Assembly: GCA_964429235.1 (NCBI GenBank)
Contig: CAYSAQ010000008.1
Location: 1-64,000 of the forward strand
From: CAYSAQ01 sp964429235
GTDB taxonomy: Bacteria > Margulisbacteria > Riflemargulisbacteria > GWF2-35-9 > DYQY01
Direction: 5' to 3'
DNA: 64,000 nt
This document shows positions 1 through 10,568 of the stretch, in pieces. The notes below the pieces were generated by a model that did no database searches, was not told the origin of the DNA, and worked only from the letters and a program-made list of their open reading frames with translations. The translations under genes were made by a program, and so were the position numbers. Positions within the stretch are counted from its first letter, which is position 1. Every line of letters starts with the position of its first letter.

Positions 1-119
1 AGAAACATCACTATAGTGACAAGGAGCTTCCCTCTCCCCCTCTCTTTTAGGAGATGGGCTAGGAGTGAGGTTGCTTTCTCTCTATATAAATTCTCTACTG
101 CTTTCGCATCTTTCCCCCT
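1..119. other. Intergenic segment with C-rich/G-rich palindromic sequence
   Basis: No gene is visible before position 155. Bases about 31-80 hold a C-rich run followed by a G-rich stretch (CCCTCTCCCCCTCTC, then GGAGTGAGG), like the palindromic intergenic elements near 9511, 44162 and 51999. It may be the edge of such an element or the terminator region of a gene outside the window. Confidence 0.35.
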
Positions 120-148
120 TTGATAAAGAACGCTTAAAACGATATAAT
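120..148 (+). promoter_or_regulatory. Promoter of the MNT/HEPN pair, probably leaderless
   Basis: A -35 TTGATA (120-125), a 17-bp spacer and a perfect -10 TATAAT (143-148) lie in front of ATG 155. The gap from -10 to ATG is six bases, so transcription would begin at or next to the start codon. No Shine-Dalgarno is present. This also argues against the longer reading frame that begins at 65. Confidence 0.7.
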
Positions 149-154
149 CTAATT

Positions 155-457
155 ATGATTAACGTTATACCCTTAACCGATGAAGAAATAATAACTAAAA
201 TAAAAAAAACCATATCTGTTAATCTTCCTGATTCCAAAATTATTCTTTTTGGATCTAGAACAAAAAATAAAGCTACCAGCAAATCTGATTTTGATATATG
301 CATCAAAAACAACGAAAAAATATCAGCATTATTATTATATAAAATAAAAGAAGAACTAGACCTACTCGCTACTCTTAAAAAAATAGATATATCTGATTAC
401 CACGAACTATCTGATTCTTTTAAAGAACAAATTTTCGAAACAGGAGTAAAACTATGA
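155..457 (+). CDS. MNT-type minimal nucleotidyltransferase (MntA-like antitoxin)
   Basis: The protein is about 100 aa and has the nucleotidyltransferase signature GS-x10-D-x-D: GSR near residue 32, then SDFDI. In the MNT/HEPN (MntA/HepT) family the nucleotidyltransferase modifies and neutralises its HEPN partner. The frame is open from 65, but ATG 155 is preferred: a consensus promoter ends six bases before it, and the residues before it are not family-like. Its stop overlaps the start of the HEPN gene (ATGA at 454), so the two are translationally coupled. Such modules are typical of genome defence or stress islands. The fold is clear; the toxin-antitoxin role is inferred from the pairing. 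Confidence 0.85.
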   Translation: MINVIPLTDEEIITKIKKTISVNLPDSKIILFGSRTKNKATSKSDFDICIKNNEKISALLLYKIKEELDLLATLKKIDISDYHELSDSFKEQIFETGVKL

Positions 458-840
458 AAGACATAAAATCACAATTACAAAATTATACAAACTCACTTCA
501 ACGACTAAAAGAAGTAATGGAAAGAGATATAAACGAAGACAGCATCATATTAGATGCTGCAATACAAAGATTTGAATTCACCTTTGAAAATTGCTGGAAA
601 GCAGTAAAAATGATACTAAAACATTATGGAGAAGATACAAACTCGCCAAGAGAAGCAATAAAAAGTGCTTTTAGAATGGGCTACATAGAAGATGAACAAG
701 TCTTCTTGGAATTACTACAAGCCCGTAACCTTACTAGCCATACTTATGCATACCCTGTTGCTATAAGCGTTTATAATAGTGTAAAGAAAAATATGTTTGT
801 GTTTGATACATTGTTAGCTAAGCTCCATAGCCTAATATAA
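454..840 (+). CDS. HEPN-domain protein, HI0074/HepT-like (toxin candidate)
   Basis: A 128-aa all-helical protein of the 'nucleotidyltransferase substrate-binding, HI0074' type. Near the C-terminus it has RNLTSHTY, an exact R-x4-H-x-Y HEPN ribonuclease motif (about residues 92-99). The region IQRFEFTFENCWKAVK is the usual N-terminal family hallmark. Because the R, H and Y are all present, RNase activity is plausible. It overlaps the upstream nucleotidyltransferase by four bases. The order is MNT first, HEPN second. An inactive substrate-binding subunit is the alternative reading. Confidence 0.85.
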   Translation: MKDIKSQLQNYTNSLQRLKEVMERDINEDSIILDAAIQRFEFTFENCWKAVKMILKHYGEDTNSPREAIKSAFRMGYIEDEQVFLELLQARNLTSHTYAYPVAISVYNSVKKNMFVFDTLLAKLHSLI

Positions 841-883
841 AAAATTAATCACCAACCGATTAATGGTTCTGATATAACTATTA

Positions 884-986
884 TTATTGATTGCTTTGTT
901 CATTAGTAAAATCCTGCAAATATATGGCCAATCCAAGACCCCTCCGTACGCCTTAGGCGTACACCTCCCCTATTAGAGGAGGCTTT
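884..986. repeat. ~103-bp direct repeat, copy 1
   Basis: Bases 884-986 recur at 1582-1684 (constant offset of 698) with only a few mismatches. The unit carries two internal palindromes: GTACGCC-tta-GGCGTAC at 946-962, and a CCTCCCC/GAGGAGG hairpin at about 964-982. The two copies flank the coiled-coil gene at 1113-1550. No ORF lies inside, so it is either a non-autonomous mobile element or a palindromic intergenic repeat. Confidence 0.8.
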
Positions 987-1074
987 TGAACAGTTACGAA
1001 GAAGAACCAACATATGGCAATAAATAAGTAAACGTCAACAATTATTTCACATGACTATGTGGACGTAATATAAT

Positions 1075-1103
1075 TTGACAATAGCCAACATAAATGATAT
1101 ATT
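1075..1103 (+). promoter_or_regulatory. Promoter of the coiled-coil gene
   Basis: A perfect -35 TTGACA (1075-1080), an exact 17-bp spacer and TATATT (1098-1103) stand in front of ATG 1113. Only nine bases separate the -10 from the ATG and there is no Shine-Dalgarno, so the transcript has almost no leader. Confidence 0.7.
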
Positions 1104-1112
1104 ACTTTTACA

Positions 1113-1550
1113 ATGACATTAACAAAACAGGACATAACAACTATCCGAAAAATAGTACATGAAGAAACTTCTAACGATTTTGCTAACCTAAAAACAGATA
1201 TTACTGATCTAAAAAATTATGTTGAATATAATTCTGATGATATTAATAATAATATTCAGTTTATCCAAAAAAATATGCTAACAAAGGATGATGCAAAAAA
1301 CTTTCTTACCAAAGAAGATGCCACGAACTTTCTTACTAAAGATGAGGCAAAGGATTTATCACACTATACTGCAAATCTTGTTATGGAAGAAATGCGAGAC
1401 CAGTTTCGTGCTTTTAACGATAAATTTCTTTTTACTAGTGAAAATATAAACACAAATAAGAGTAATATTTCAGAAAATTTAACTAGAATAGATATAAATT
1501 CTATGAAAATATTGCATAACTCAAACAGATTAAGCACACTAGAAACATAA
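1113..1550 (+). CDS. Hypothetical coiled-coil protein with LTK-D/E-A repeats
   Basis: A 145-aa protein, unrecognised by family. It is charged, rich in Asn, Lys and Asp, predicted mostly helical, and has no signal peptide or membrane segment. Residues 55-80 contain three tandem 9-residue units (LTKDDAKNF, LTKEDATNF, LTKDEAKDL), followed by heptad-like stretches. It has its own strong promoter and is bracketed by two copies of a ~103-bp direct repeat, so it may be a small mobile or accessory cassette. Similar short coiled-coil proteins occur next to toxin-antitoxin or transposon remnants, but nothing in the sequence fixes a function. Confidence 0.7.
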   Translation: MTLTKQDITTIRKIVHEETSNDFANLKTDITDLKNYVEYNSDDINNNIQFIQKNMLTKDDAKNFLTKEDATNFLTKDEAKDLSHYTANLVMEEMRDQFRAFNDKFLFTSENINTNKSNISENLTRIDINSMKILHNSNRLSTLET

Positions 1551-1581
1551 GCTAACTTTAAAAAGTTTTTTGTTCAATAGT

Positions 1582-1684
1582 TTATTGATTGCTTTGTTCA
1601 TTAGTAAAATCCTGCAAATATATGGCCAATCCAAGACCCCTCCGTACGCCTTTGGCGTACACCCCCCCTATTAGGGGAGGCTTT
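1582..1684. repeat. ~103-bp direct repeat, copy 2
   Basis: Second copy of the unit at 884-986, in the same orientation and with the same internal palindromes. One base differs in the loop of GTACGCC/GGCGTAC and a few differ in the C-run. Confidence 0.8.
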
Positions 1685-1693
1685 CCAGTCGGT

Positions 1694-1713
1694 CACTGAG
1701 CGAAGTCGAAGTG
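1694..1713. repeat. Imperfect palindrome of the GAGCGAAGTCGAAG type
   Basis: CACTGAGCGAAGTCGAAGTG is an imperfect palindrome of a kind often seen as a dispersed intergenic repeat in bacterial genomes. A related fragment (GAGTCGAAGTG) lies near 10541, at the 3' side of the giant gene. Confidence 0.45.
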
Positions 1714-1750
1714 TGAGCCTAACTAGGGTGCATCCACTTCTTTTTTTATA

Positions 1751-1785
1751 AACAAATAAACAGTTCAACAAATAAACAATTCAAC
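1751..1785. repeat. 16-bp tandem repeat upstream of hom
   Basis: Two 16-bp units (1751-1766 and 1767-1782), each AACAAATAAACARTTC, differ at one base and are followed by a partial third (AAC). They overlap the -35 region of the hom promoter and contain the GTTCA/ATTCA core seen in other short arrays of this window. Confidence 0.7.
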
Positions 1786-1792
1786 ATATAAT
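1764..1792 (+). promoter_or_regulatory. Leaderless promoter of hom
   Basis: TTCAAC (1764-1769), a 17-bp spacer and a perfect TATAAT (1787-1792). ATG 1799 begins seven bases after the last base of the -10, where transcription would be expected to start. There is no Shine-Dalgarno. The -35 is weak. Confidence 0.6.
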
Positions 1793-1798
1793 AAAGCT

Positions 1799-3049
1799 AT
1801 GAATATCGGACTAATCGGAATAGGCAATATCGGCTCAGGTGTTATCCACCTTTATCAAAATAACATCAAAAAACTTAGCTCTCATGCTAAACAAAAAATA
1901 CGTTTAAAGACTATTTGCGACCTATCCTTTGATAATTGCAAATATAACCTTTCTGAATTTATAAAAACAAATAACTATAAAGATCTTATTAATGATCCTG
2001 AAATAGACATTATTATAGAGCTTATCGGTGGTGACCAACCTGCAAAGACTATGATTGAATCTGCTCTAAAAGCTGGTAAGAATGTAGTAACTGCTAACAA
2101 ACTACTTCTCGCTAAATATGGAAAAGAACTTCTTAAACTAGCAAAAGATAACAATGTAGCACTTTTATATGAAGCTGCTGTTGGTGGAGCTATTCCTATT
2201 ATTAACAATCTAAAAGATTCATTATCGCCAAACAACTTTAAAGAAATAGTAGGTATCCTTAATGGAACTACAAACTATATCCTTACGAAAATGCAACAAG
2301 AAGGTGCTGACTATTCAGAAGTACTAAAAGAAGCACAAACCCTAGGTTATGCAGAAGCAGACCCAACATCTGATGTAGAAGGAATAGACAGCCAATACAA
2401 ACTTTCAATTCTTGCTTCTATCGCCTTCCAAGCTGATATAGATATAGATCAAATATTATTAGAGGGGATTACTTCAGTAGCTTCCCAAGATATCGAATAT
2501 GCAAAGAACTTAGATGCAAGCATCAAACTACTAGCTATTGCTAGAAGCACAGATGCTGGAGTTGAGCTAAGAGTTCATCCAGTAATCTTAAAAAACAGCC
2601 ATCCTCTTGCATCAGTAAATGATGTTTTTAATGCAGTATATGTAGAAGGAGATGCTACTGGTGAGAGCATGTTCTACGGCAGAGGAGCTGGAAGCGTACC
2701 AACTGCTGGTTCTGTTTGGGCAGATATCATTAATATTATTAATGGCACTGGCTATGAAACAGAAGAAAAACAACCTATAAAGATATTACCTAAAGATGAT
2801 ATTGAATCTGAATACTATATAAGACTTATCGTGGCAGACGAACCAGGAGTTCTTGCAGAAATAAGTGGAATATTTGCAAAAAAGGGAATTAGCATCAAAG
2901 AGGCTATTCAAAAAGATGCTAAAGATAATGCTGAGCTTGTAGTGGTAACACATTCGATCAAAGAGGGGATCAAAAACCAAGCTATTAAACAAATTAGTGC
3001 ATTGTCTTGTATCAAAGACGTAGCTAGTATCATAAGAGTAGGGATATAG
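1799..3049 (+). CDS. hom: Homoserine dehydrogenase (NAD(P)-dependent)
   Basis: A 416-aa protein of standard length for the ACT-containing class. It reduces aspartate semialdehyde to homoserine, the branch point to threonine and methionine, in the cytosol. The N-terminus has a Rossmann nucleotide-binding loop (GIGNIGSG, residues 6-13). The catalytic region holds GILNGTTNYILTKM (about 151-164) and GYAEADPTSDVEGID (about 182-196), both family hallmarks. A C-terminal ACT domain (about 335-416, ADEPGVLAEISGIF) suggests feedback control by threonine or a related amino acid. It appears monocistronic or co-transcribed with the small S23 gene, with a probable leaderless promoter. Confidence 0.96.
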   Translation: MNIGLIGIGNIGSGVIHLYQNNIKKLSSHAKQKIRLKTICDLSFDNCKYNLSEFIKTNNYKDLINDPEIDIIIELIGGDQPAKTMIESALKAGKNVVTANKLLLAKYGKELLKLAKDNNVALLYEAAVGGAIPIINNLKDSLSPNNFKEIVGILNGTTNYILTKMQQEGADYSEVLKEAQTLGYAEADPTSDVEGIDSQYKLSILASIAFQADIDIDQILLEGITSVASQDIEYAKNLDASIKLLAIARSTDAGVELRVHPVILKNSHPLASVNDVFNAVYVEGDATGESMFYGRGAGSVPTAGSVWADIINIINGTGYETEEKQPIKILPKDDIESEYYIRLIVADEPGVLAEISGIFAKKGISIKEAIQKDAKDNAELVVVTHSIKEGIKNQAIKQISALSCIKDVASIIRVGI

Positions 3050-3051
3050 TG

Positions 3052-3083
3052 GTTCACTTGTTCACTTGTTCAATAGTTCAATA
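3052..3083. repeat. Octamer tandem array, four units
   Basis: Four consecutive 8-bp units: GTTCACTT, GTTCACTT, GTTCAATA, GTTCAATA. The array starts three bases after the hom stop codon and ends before the Shine-Dalgarno of the S23 gene. A similar array in inverted orientation lies downstream of that gene (3531-3554). Confidence 0.85.
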
Positions 3084-3096
3084 GAAGGGGTTAATT

Positions 3097-3459
3097 TTGG
3101 GGACACATAAAGATTTAGATATCTGGAAAGAATCTATAACACTAGTAACTGACATTTACACTATTACAAAAAAATTCCCAGACTCAGAAAAATTTGCATT
3201 ATCATCCCAGCTACAACGTGCGATTGTTTCTGTACCATCAAATATTGCAGAAGGTGCTGCTAGACAGTCTGACAAAGAATATTTAAAACACTTATATATA
3301 GCTAGTGGATCTTTAGCAGAAGTAGAAACACAAATTATAATTGCAAATAACCTTGTATACATTGAAAAACAAGATATTATTATAATAGAAGAGAAAATTA
3401 ATATTCTAGCGAGAAAGATAAGTAGTTTCATAAAATATCTTAAAGGCATCTCCAAATGA
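3097..3459 (+). CDS. Four-helix-bundle protein, S23/23S-intervening-sequence family
   Basis: A 120-aa protein with all the hallmarks of the S23 (bAvd-like) family: HKDLDIWKESITLVTDIY at the start, FALSSQLQRAIVSVPSNIAEG in the middle, and a C-terminal LARKISSFIKYLKG helix. Family members form pentameric four-helix bundles and are often encoded in 23S intervening sequences or near diversity-generating retroelements. Neither context is present here. The start is TTG 3097, preceded by an AGAAGGGG Shine-Dalgarno six bases away. The gene sits between two short tandem arrays of opposite orientation, as if carried as a small cassette. Its cellular role is unknown. Confidence 0.9.
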   Translation: MGTHKDLDIWKESITLVTDIYTITKKFPDSEKFALSSQLQRAIVSVPSNIAEGAARQSDKEYLKHLYIASGSLAEVETQIIIANNLVYIEKQDIIIIEEKINILARKISSFIKYLKGISK

Positions 3460-3530
3460 ACCAACAAGAAACTACAATATTACCAAAAGAAAGGACAATG
3501 GTTCTAACTGGCTTTTCCCACAAGAAAACC

Positions 3531-3547
3531 AATGAACCTATGAACCA

Positions 3548-3554
<7 letters not shown>
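3531..3554. repeat. Octamer tandem array overlapping a start codon
   Basis: Three 8-bp units: AATGAACC, TATGAACC, AATGAACA. Reverse-complemented they read GGTTCATT-like, the same GTTCA core as the array at 3052-3083. The third unit contains the ATG of the GH57 gene. The first two each contain an ATG followed two codons later by TGA. Confidence 0.8.
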
Positions 3555-7070
<3,516 letters not shown>

Positions 7071-7074
7071 ATTA

Positions 7075-8403
7075 ATGTTCACAGATAAACTAAAGTTCTT
7101 TTATTTAATAATCGGCATTGCGATGATGACCTACGTTCTGAACACCCTACCTTTTAATTTGGGGTTAGACTTACAAGGAGGAATGAGGCTTGTACTAGAA
7201 GCTCAAGATACCGAACAAGTGAAAGTAAATGATGATGCAGTGCTAGGTGCACTTGCTGTAATCCAAAACAGAATAGATGGTTTAGGAGTATCCGAACCTG
7301 TTATCCAAAGAAAAGGGAAAAGACAGATAGTTGTCGAACTGCCTGGAATTTCTGATCCAGAAAGAGCAGAAGCCTTAATTGGTGATACTGCACTATTAGA
7401 ATTCGTAGAAGCTGAATGGGCTCCACTAGATGCAGAAACATTAACAACTGAAGAAGTTAATATTCTTGCTGGTGAAAATATGAAATTGGATAAAATGATT
7501 ATCCGTGACGCTGAAGGAAATGTTATAAAAGAAACTCCAATCTTCCTTGGAAAGACTGCACTTACAGGTAACGACCTGAGCTTTGCAGGACCTGGTGTAA
7601 ACCAATTCGGAAAACCAATGATTAATATTGAGTTCACACCAGAAGGAACAAAAAAGTTTGCAGATGTTACAAGAAGATCTGTAGGTAGACCATTAGCAAT
7701 CTTACTTGATGGAGTAATACTATCAGCTCCAAGAGTTAACGGACCAATACCAGGAGGAAAGGCTCAGATATCTGGTTCTTTTTCATTACAAGAAGTTACA
7801 GACATGGTTATCAAGCTAAAAGCAGGTTCATTGCCTGTTCCCGTAAAGATAATAGAAAAGAAAGAAGTAGGCCCTACTCTGGGTAAAGCTTCTATCGAAC
7901 AAAGCATAAAAGCTGGTCTTATCGGATTTGTACTTGTTTCGATATTCATGTTAGTAATGTATAAGTTCTTAGGACTAATAGCTATCGTATCTTTAGCATT
8001 CTATCTTTTCCTAGACCTTACAGCATTCAGTCTGTTACATGTAACATTAACGCTTCCTGGCTTAGCAGGTATTGTACTTTCGCTTGGTATGGCAGTAGAT
8101 GCGAATGTCTTGATCTTTGAAAGGTTTAAAGAAGAGGTGCGTAATGGTAAGAGCTTAATGAATGCACTTGAAAGTGGTTTTCAGAGAGCTATGATTACAA
8201 TCCTAGATTCAAACATTACAACACTTATTACAGCCTTCGTTCTTTTTTGGCTGGGAACAGGAACTATTAAAGGTTTTGCTGTAACACTTTCTATTGGTAT
8301 TGTTCTTAGTTTATTCACAGCGTTATCGCTTACGAAGTTTTTCTTATTCACTAGTTTGAAGATAACCAAGATTCGTAATAGTAAACTGATAAGATTTAAA
8401 TAA
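7075..8403 (+). CDS. secD: Protein translocase subunit SecD
   Basis: About 442 aa. SecD with SecF forms the proton-driven membrane complex that helps pull preproteins out of SecYEG. TM1 is near residues 8-24. The D1 signature FNLGLDLQGGMRLVLEA follows directly, then the periplasmic P1 region (to about residue 265). A block of TM segments spans about 275-430, including LSLGMAVDANVLIFERFKEE, a SecD/SecF hallmark. The start is ATG 7075 with a perfect GGAGGA (7061-7066) nine bases upstream, inside the end of tgt. A longer frame from 7051 has no ribosome site and is rejected. Confidence 0.97.
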   Translation: MFTDKLKFFYLIIGIAMMTYVLNTLPFNLGLDLQGGMRLVLEAQDTEQVKVNDDAVLGALAVIQNRIDGLGVSEPVIQRKGKRQIVVELPGISDPERAEALIGDTALLEFVEAEWAPLDAETLTTEEVNILAGENMKLDKMIIRDAEGNVIKETPIFLGKTALTGNDLSFAGPGVNQFGKPMINIEFTPEGTKKFADVTRRSVGRPLAILLDGVILSAPRVNGPIPGGKAQISGSFSLQEVTDMVIKLKAGSLPVPVKIIEKKEVGPTLGKASIEQSIKAGLIGFVLVSIFMLVMYKFLGLIAIVSLAFYLFLDLTAFSLLHVTLTLPGLAGIVLSLGMAVDANVLIFERFKEEVRNGKSLMNALESGFQRAMITILDSNITTLITAFVLFWLGTGTIKGFAVTLSIGIVLSLFTALSLTKFFLFTSLKITKIRNSKLIRFK

Positions 8404-8419
8404 TTAAGGGATACAAAAA

Positions 8420-8539
8420 TTGAGCGAAAAAACATATAACAAGGCAGAAAGCAGAAATTACTCGCAGGTTATGTTTAACATAATCGAGACTGATTTTTGT
8501 TTGATAACACAGTTAGATGCTTTTGCAGCCAATTTATAA
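8420..8539 (+). CDS. Candidate 39-aa small ORF between secD and secF
   Basis: A 40-codon frame (TTG start, TAA stop) fills almost all of the secD-secF gap. AAGGGA (8406-8411) lies eight bases before the TTG. The stop (8537-8539) is two bases before the AAGGAG of secF. The peptide is polar, with Glu, Lys and Asn, and ends in LITQLDAFAANL. It has no hydrophobic signal segment. Nothing in known families is recognised. The tight packing against both ribosome sites suggests a translated leader that could couple or regulate secF, but chance openness of a 155-bp gap cannot be excluded. Confidence 0.4.
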   Translation: MSEKTYNKAESRNYSQVMFNIIETDFCLITQLDAFAANL

Positions 8540-8558
8540 ATAAGGAGTAATAAAAAAT

Positions 8559-9470
8559 ATGATATATTCAATGAAAAAATCTAAATACTGGTTCGCGTTC
8601 TCTATAGTAATGTTGAGCTTAGGCATATTCACTATAGTAAATAATGTTGTAAAAGATGGAACACCATTTAATCTAGGAATAGATTTTACTGGCGGTGTTT
8701 CTATCACAGCTGAAGTTGCTTCAGCCACAGAAGAGTTCAACTCTACTGGAATGTTGTCTGATGATACTAGCCATCAGCTATCGCAACAAATAAGAACTTC
8801 ATTAGAAGAATCTGGAATTGAGAATCTTCAATTAACAACAATTGATAAATATCTTTTTTCACTAAAGGTACAACAAACTGAAGGTTTAAATATCAAAGAA
8901 CTTACAAAAAAGCTAATAACTGATATTGAAGGAACTACTATTCTTGGAACAGACTTTATTGGACCATCTATTGGACAAGAACTACAAAAACAAGCTATCT
9001 CTATTATTGGTGTAGCAATATTGTTATTACTTATCTATATCACTTTTAGATTTGAGTTCTGGGCAGCTGTTTCTGCAATACTAGCACTACTTCATGATGG
9101 ACTTATTGTTCTTGGGATGACTGCTTTATTACAGATTGAAGTAAATACTGCATATGTTGCAGCAATACTTACAGTACTTGGATATTCTATCAATGATACG
9201 ATTGTTATCTTTGACCGAATCAGAGAGAACCTAAAAGATAATGGTGAAAAGCTAAATGATGTAATTAATCATAGTATCTCTCAAACTATAACAAGATCGA
9301 TTAACACATCTATTACAACAATGGTTGTGTTGTTATCAATCTATCTGTTTGGTGGCGCTTCTCTTAAGGATTTCGCTCTAGCATTACTTATCGGAATTAT
9401 CAGTGGTACTTATTCTTCTATCTTTATCGCAAGTCCGTTGCTTTATAGATTTAAGAAATTGAACCAGTAA
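8559..9470 (+). CDS. secF: Protein translocase subunit SecF
   Basis: A 303-aa protein of the expected length. It has an N-terminal TM (about residues 7-26), then the D1-like signature FNLGIDFTGGVSITAE, a periplasmic domain, and five C-terminal TMs (about 145-295) with LTVLGYSINDTIVIFDRIREN, the SecF hallmark. It partners SecD from the same operon. ATG 8559 is preceded by AAGGAG at 8542-8547; a second ATG at 8571 would be 12 bases shorter and further from the ribosome site. A C-rich/G-rich hairpin follows the gene. Confidence 0.97.
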   Translation: MIYSMKKSKYWFAFSIVMLSLGIFTIVNNVVKDGTPFNLGIDFTGGVSITAEVASATEEFNSTGMLSDDTSHQLSQQIRTSLEESGIENLQLTTIDKYLFSLKVQQTEGLNIKELTKKLITDIEGTTILGTDFIGPSIGQELQKQAISIIGVAILLLLIYITFRFEFWAAVSAILALLHDGLIVLGMTALLQIEVNTAYVAAILTVLGYSINDTIVIFDRIRENLKDNGEKLNDVINHSISQTITRSINTSITTMVVLLSIYLFGGASLKDFALALLIGIISGTYSSIFIASPLLYRFKKLNQ

Positions 9471-9510
9471 TCCCCCTCACAAGAACTATACATTTCAATC
9501 AACATTAACC

Positions 9511-9533
9511 TCTCCCCCTTTAACAAGGGGGAG
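9511..9533. terminator. CTCCCCCTT/AAGGGGGAG hairpin after secF
   Basis: A perfect 9-bp stem, CTCCCCCTT-taac-AAGGGGGAG (9512-9533), lies about 40 bp after the secF stop. There is no T-tract on the + strand, so it is a weak intrinsic terminator at best. It belongs to a palindromic family recurring at 44162, 44232 and 51999. Confidence 0.45.
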
Positions 9534-9602
9534 GAAGCGAAACAAACATAGACTTTCATATTCCCACTTGCCAAAGGGGATTAGAGAAGAGGTTCCATCT
9601 TT

Positions 9603-9621
9603 TCACTTTTCACTCTATAAT
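9603..9621 (+). promoter_or_regulatory. Leaderless promoter of uppP
   Basis: TATAAT (9616-9621) lies six bases before ATG 9628, with no Shine-Dalgarno. Directly upstream are TCACTTT (9603-9609) and TCACTCT (9610-9616), the same TTCACTCTATAAT arrangement as at tgt. No strong -35 is visible. Confidence 0.6.
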
Positions 9622-9627
9622 AATCAC

Positions 9628-10395
9628 ATGCTAAAAATTGCCTTATTAGGAATCGTTCAAGGACTTACAGAATTCTTACCAGTAAGTAGCTCTGGGCACC
9701 TTGTTATTGGTGAAACCCTATTAGGAATAAACAGACCTGATCTTAGCTTAGAAATAATCCTACATCTAGGAACATTACTCGCTATCTTTGTATATTTTAG
9801 AAAACAGATTTGGGGATTACTAGAATCATTCCTAAAATTCAAAGATGATTCACTTAAACAAAAAAGAATGTTCTCTATTTATATTATTATCGCAATGATT
9901 CCAACAGGCATTATTGGGCTAGCTTTTAGAGAATCTCTAAAAGCACATAAAGGCGACCTATCACTTGTAGGAACAGCCCTACTCTTCACTGCTTTATTAT
10001 TATTCACTTCTAACATTGTCCAAAAGAAACAAAAAACTACAAAACCCATAAATCTATTTAAAAGCATCTTAATAGGTATTACCCAAGGCTTTGCTGTTAT
10101 TCCTGGAATATCAAGGTCTGGTAGCACTATTGCAGTATCTCTTATGTCTGGGGTTTCAAAAAAAGAAGCAGCTGAATTCTCATTCTTATTATCAATACCA
10201 GCAATACTGGCAGCAACAATACTAGAGCTAGATACTAGCATACTATTTTCTCCTATTTATTTAGTGGGAATGTTGTGTAGCTTCACAAGTGGATTAATAG
10301 CTATCCACTATCTGCTAAAGATAATCAGCAAAGGTAAATTCTATATGTTTGGCTACTATTGTTTAATAGTAGGATTCTTAATAACTTTCTTTTAG
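9628..10395 (+). CDS. uppP: Undecaprenyl-diphosphatase (UppP/BacA)
   Basis: About 255 aa, integral membrane. It dephosphorylates undecaprenyl pyrophosphate to recycle the lipid carrier for peptidoglycan and other envelope polymers. Both catalytic repeats are present: GIVQGLTEFLPVSSSGHL near the N-terminus (about residues 7-24) and GITQGFAVIPGISRSGST in the middle (about 149-166). Several TM segments follow. The open frame begins at 9568, but ATG 9628 is chosen because the protein family starts directly before the first motif and TATAAT lies six bases upstream. It is convergent with the giant gene cluster. Confidence 0.96.
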   Translation: MLKIALLGIVQGLTEFLPVSSSGHLVIGETLLGINRPDLSLEIILHLGTLLAIFVYFRKQIWGLLESFLKFKDDSLKQKRMFSIYIIIAMIPTGIIGLAFRESLKAHKGDLSLVGTALLFTALLLFTSNIVQKKQKTTKPINLFKSILIGITQGFAVIPGISRSGSTIAVSLMSGVSKKEAAEFSFLLSIPAILAATILELDTSILFSPIYLVGMLCSFTSGLIAIHYLLKIISKGKFYMFGYYCLIVGFLITFF

Positions 10396-10412
10396 AAGAA
10401 CCCCCTATCCTG

Positions 10413-10430
10413 CTTTCCCCCAAGGGAAAG
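10413..10430. repeat. Hairpin CTTTCCC/GGGAAAG after uppP
   Basis: A 7-bp perfect stem with loop CCAA lies about 20 bp after the uppP stop. It may serve as a weak terminator. No T-tract follows on the + strand. Confidence 0.35.
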
Positions 10431-10486
10431 AGCAAATACAAATATTAAAAAATATACATAAGTAGAACTTAGAACTCTTTAATAAA

Positions 10487-10518
10487 AAAAACAACTTATC
10501 CTTCCTCTTGGGAGGAAG
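10487..10518 (-). terminator. Candidate terminator of the giant-gene operon
   Basis: On the minus strand a CTTCCTC-ccaa-GAGGAAG hairpin (10501-10518) is followed, nine bases later, by a run of eight T (10487-10494 on the + strand as A). It lies about 50 bp after the stop of the 3008-aa gene. The distance between stem and T-tract is longer than usual. Confidence 0.4.
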
Positions 10519-10568
10519 TCAGAAGGAGGGTTAATCAATTGAGTCGAAGTGCCGAACCAGACTTTTAC

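Noticed and set aside
65..154. N-terminal extension of the nucleotidyltransferase
   Set aside because: A consensus promoter lies inside this stretch and its residues are not family-like; ATG 155 is preferred.
3052..3083. Octamer array read as a CRISPR array
   Set aside because: Units are 8 bp and contiguous with no spacers; no cas genes in the window.
8404..8558. Riboswitch between secD and secF
   Set aside because: No conserved aptamer motif is recognised; the gap is almost fully taken by the small ORF.
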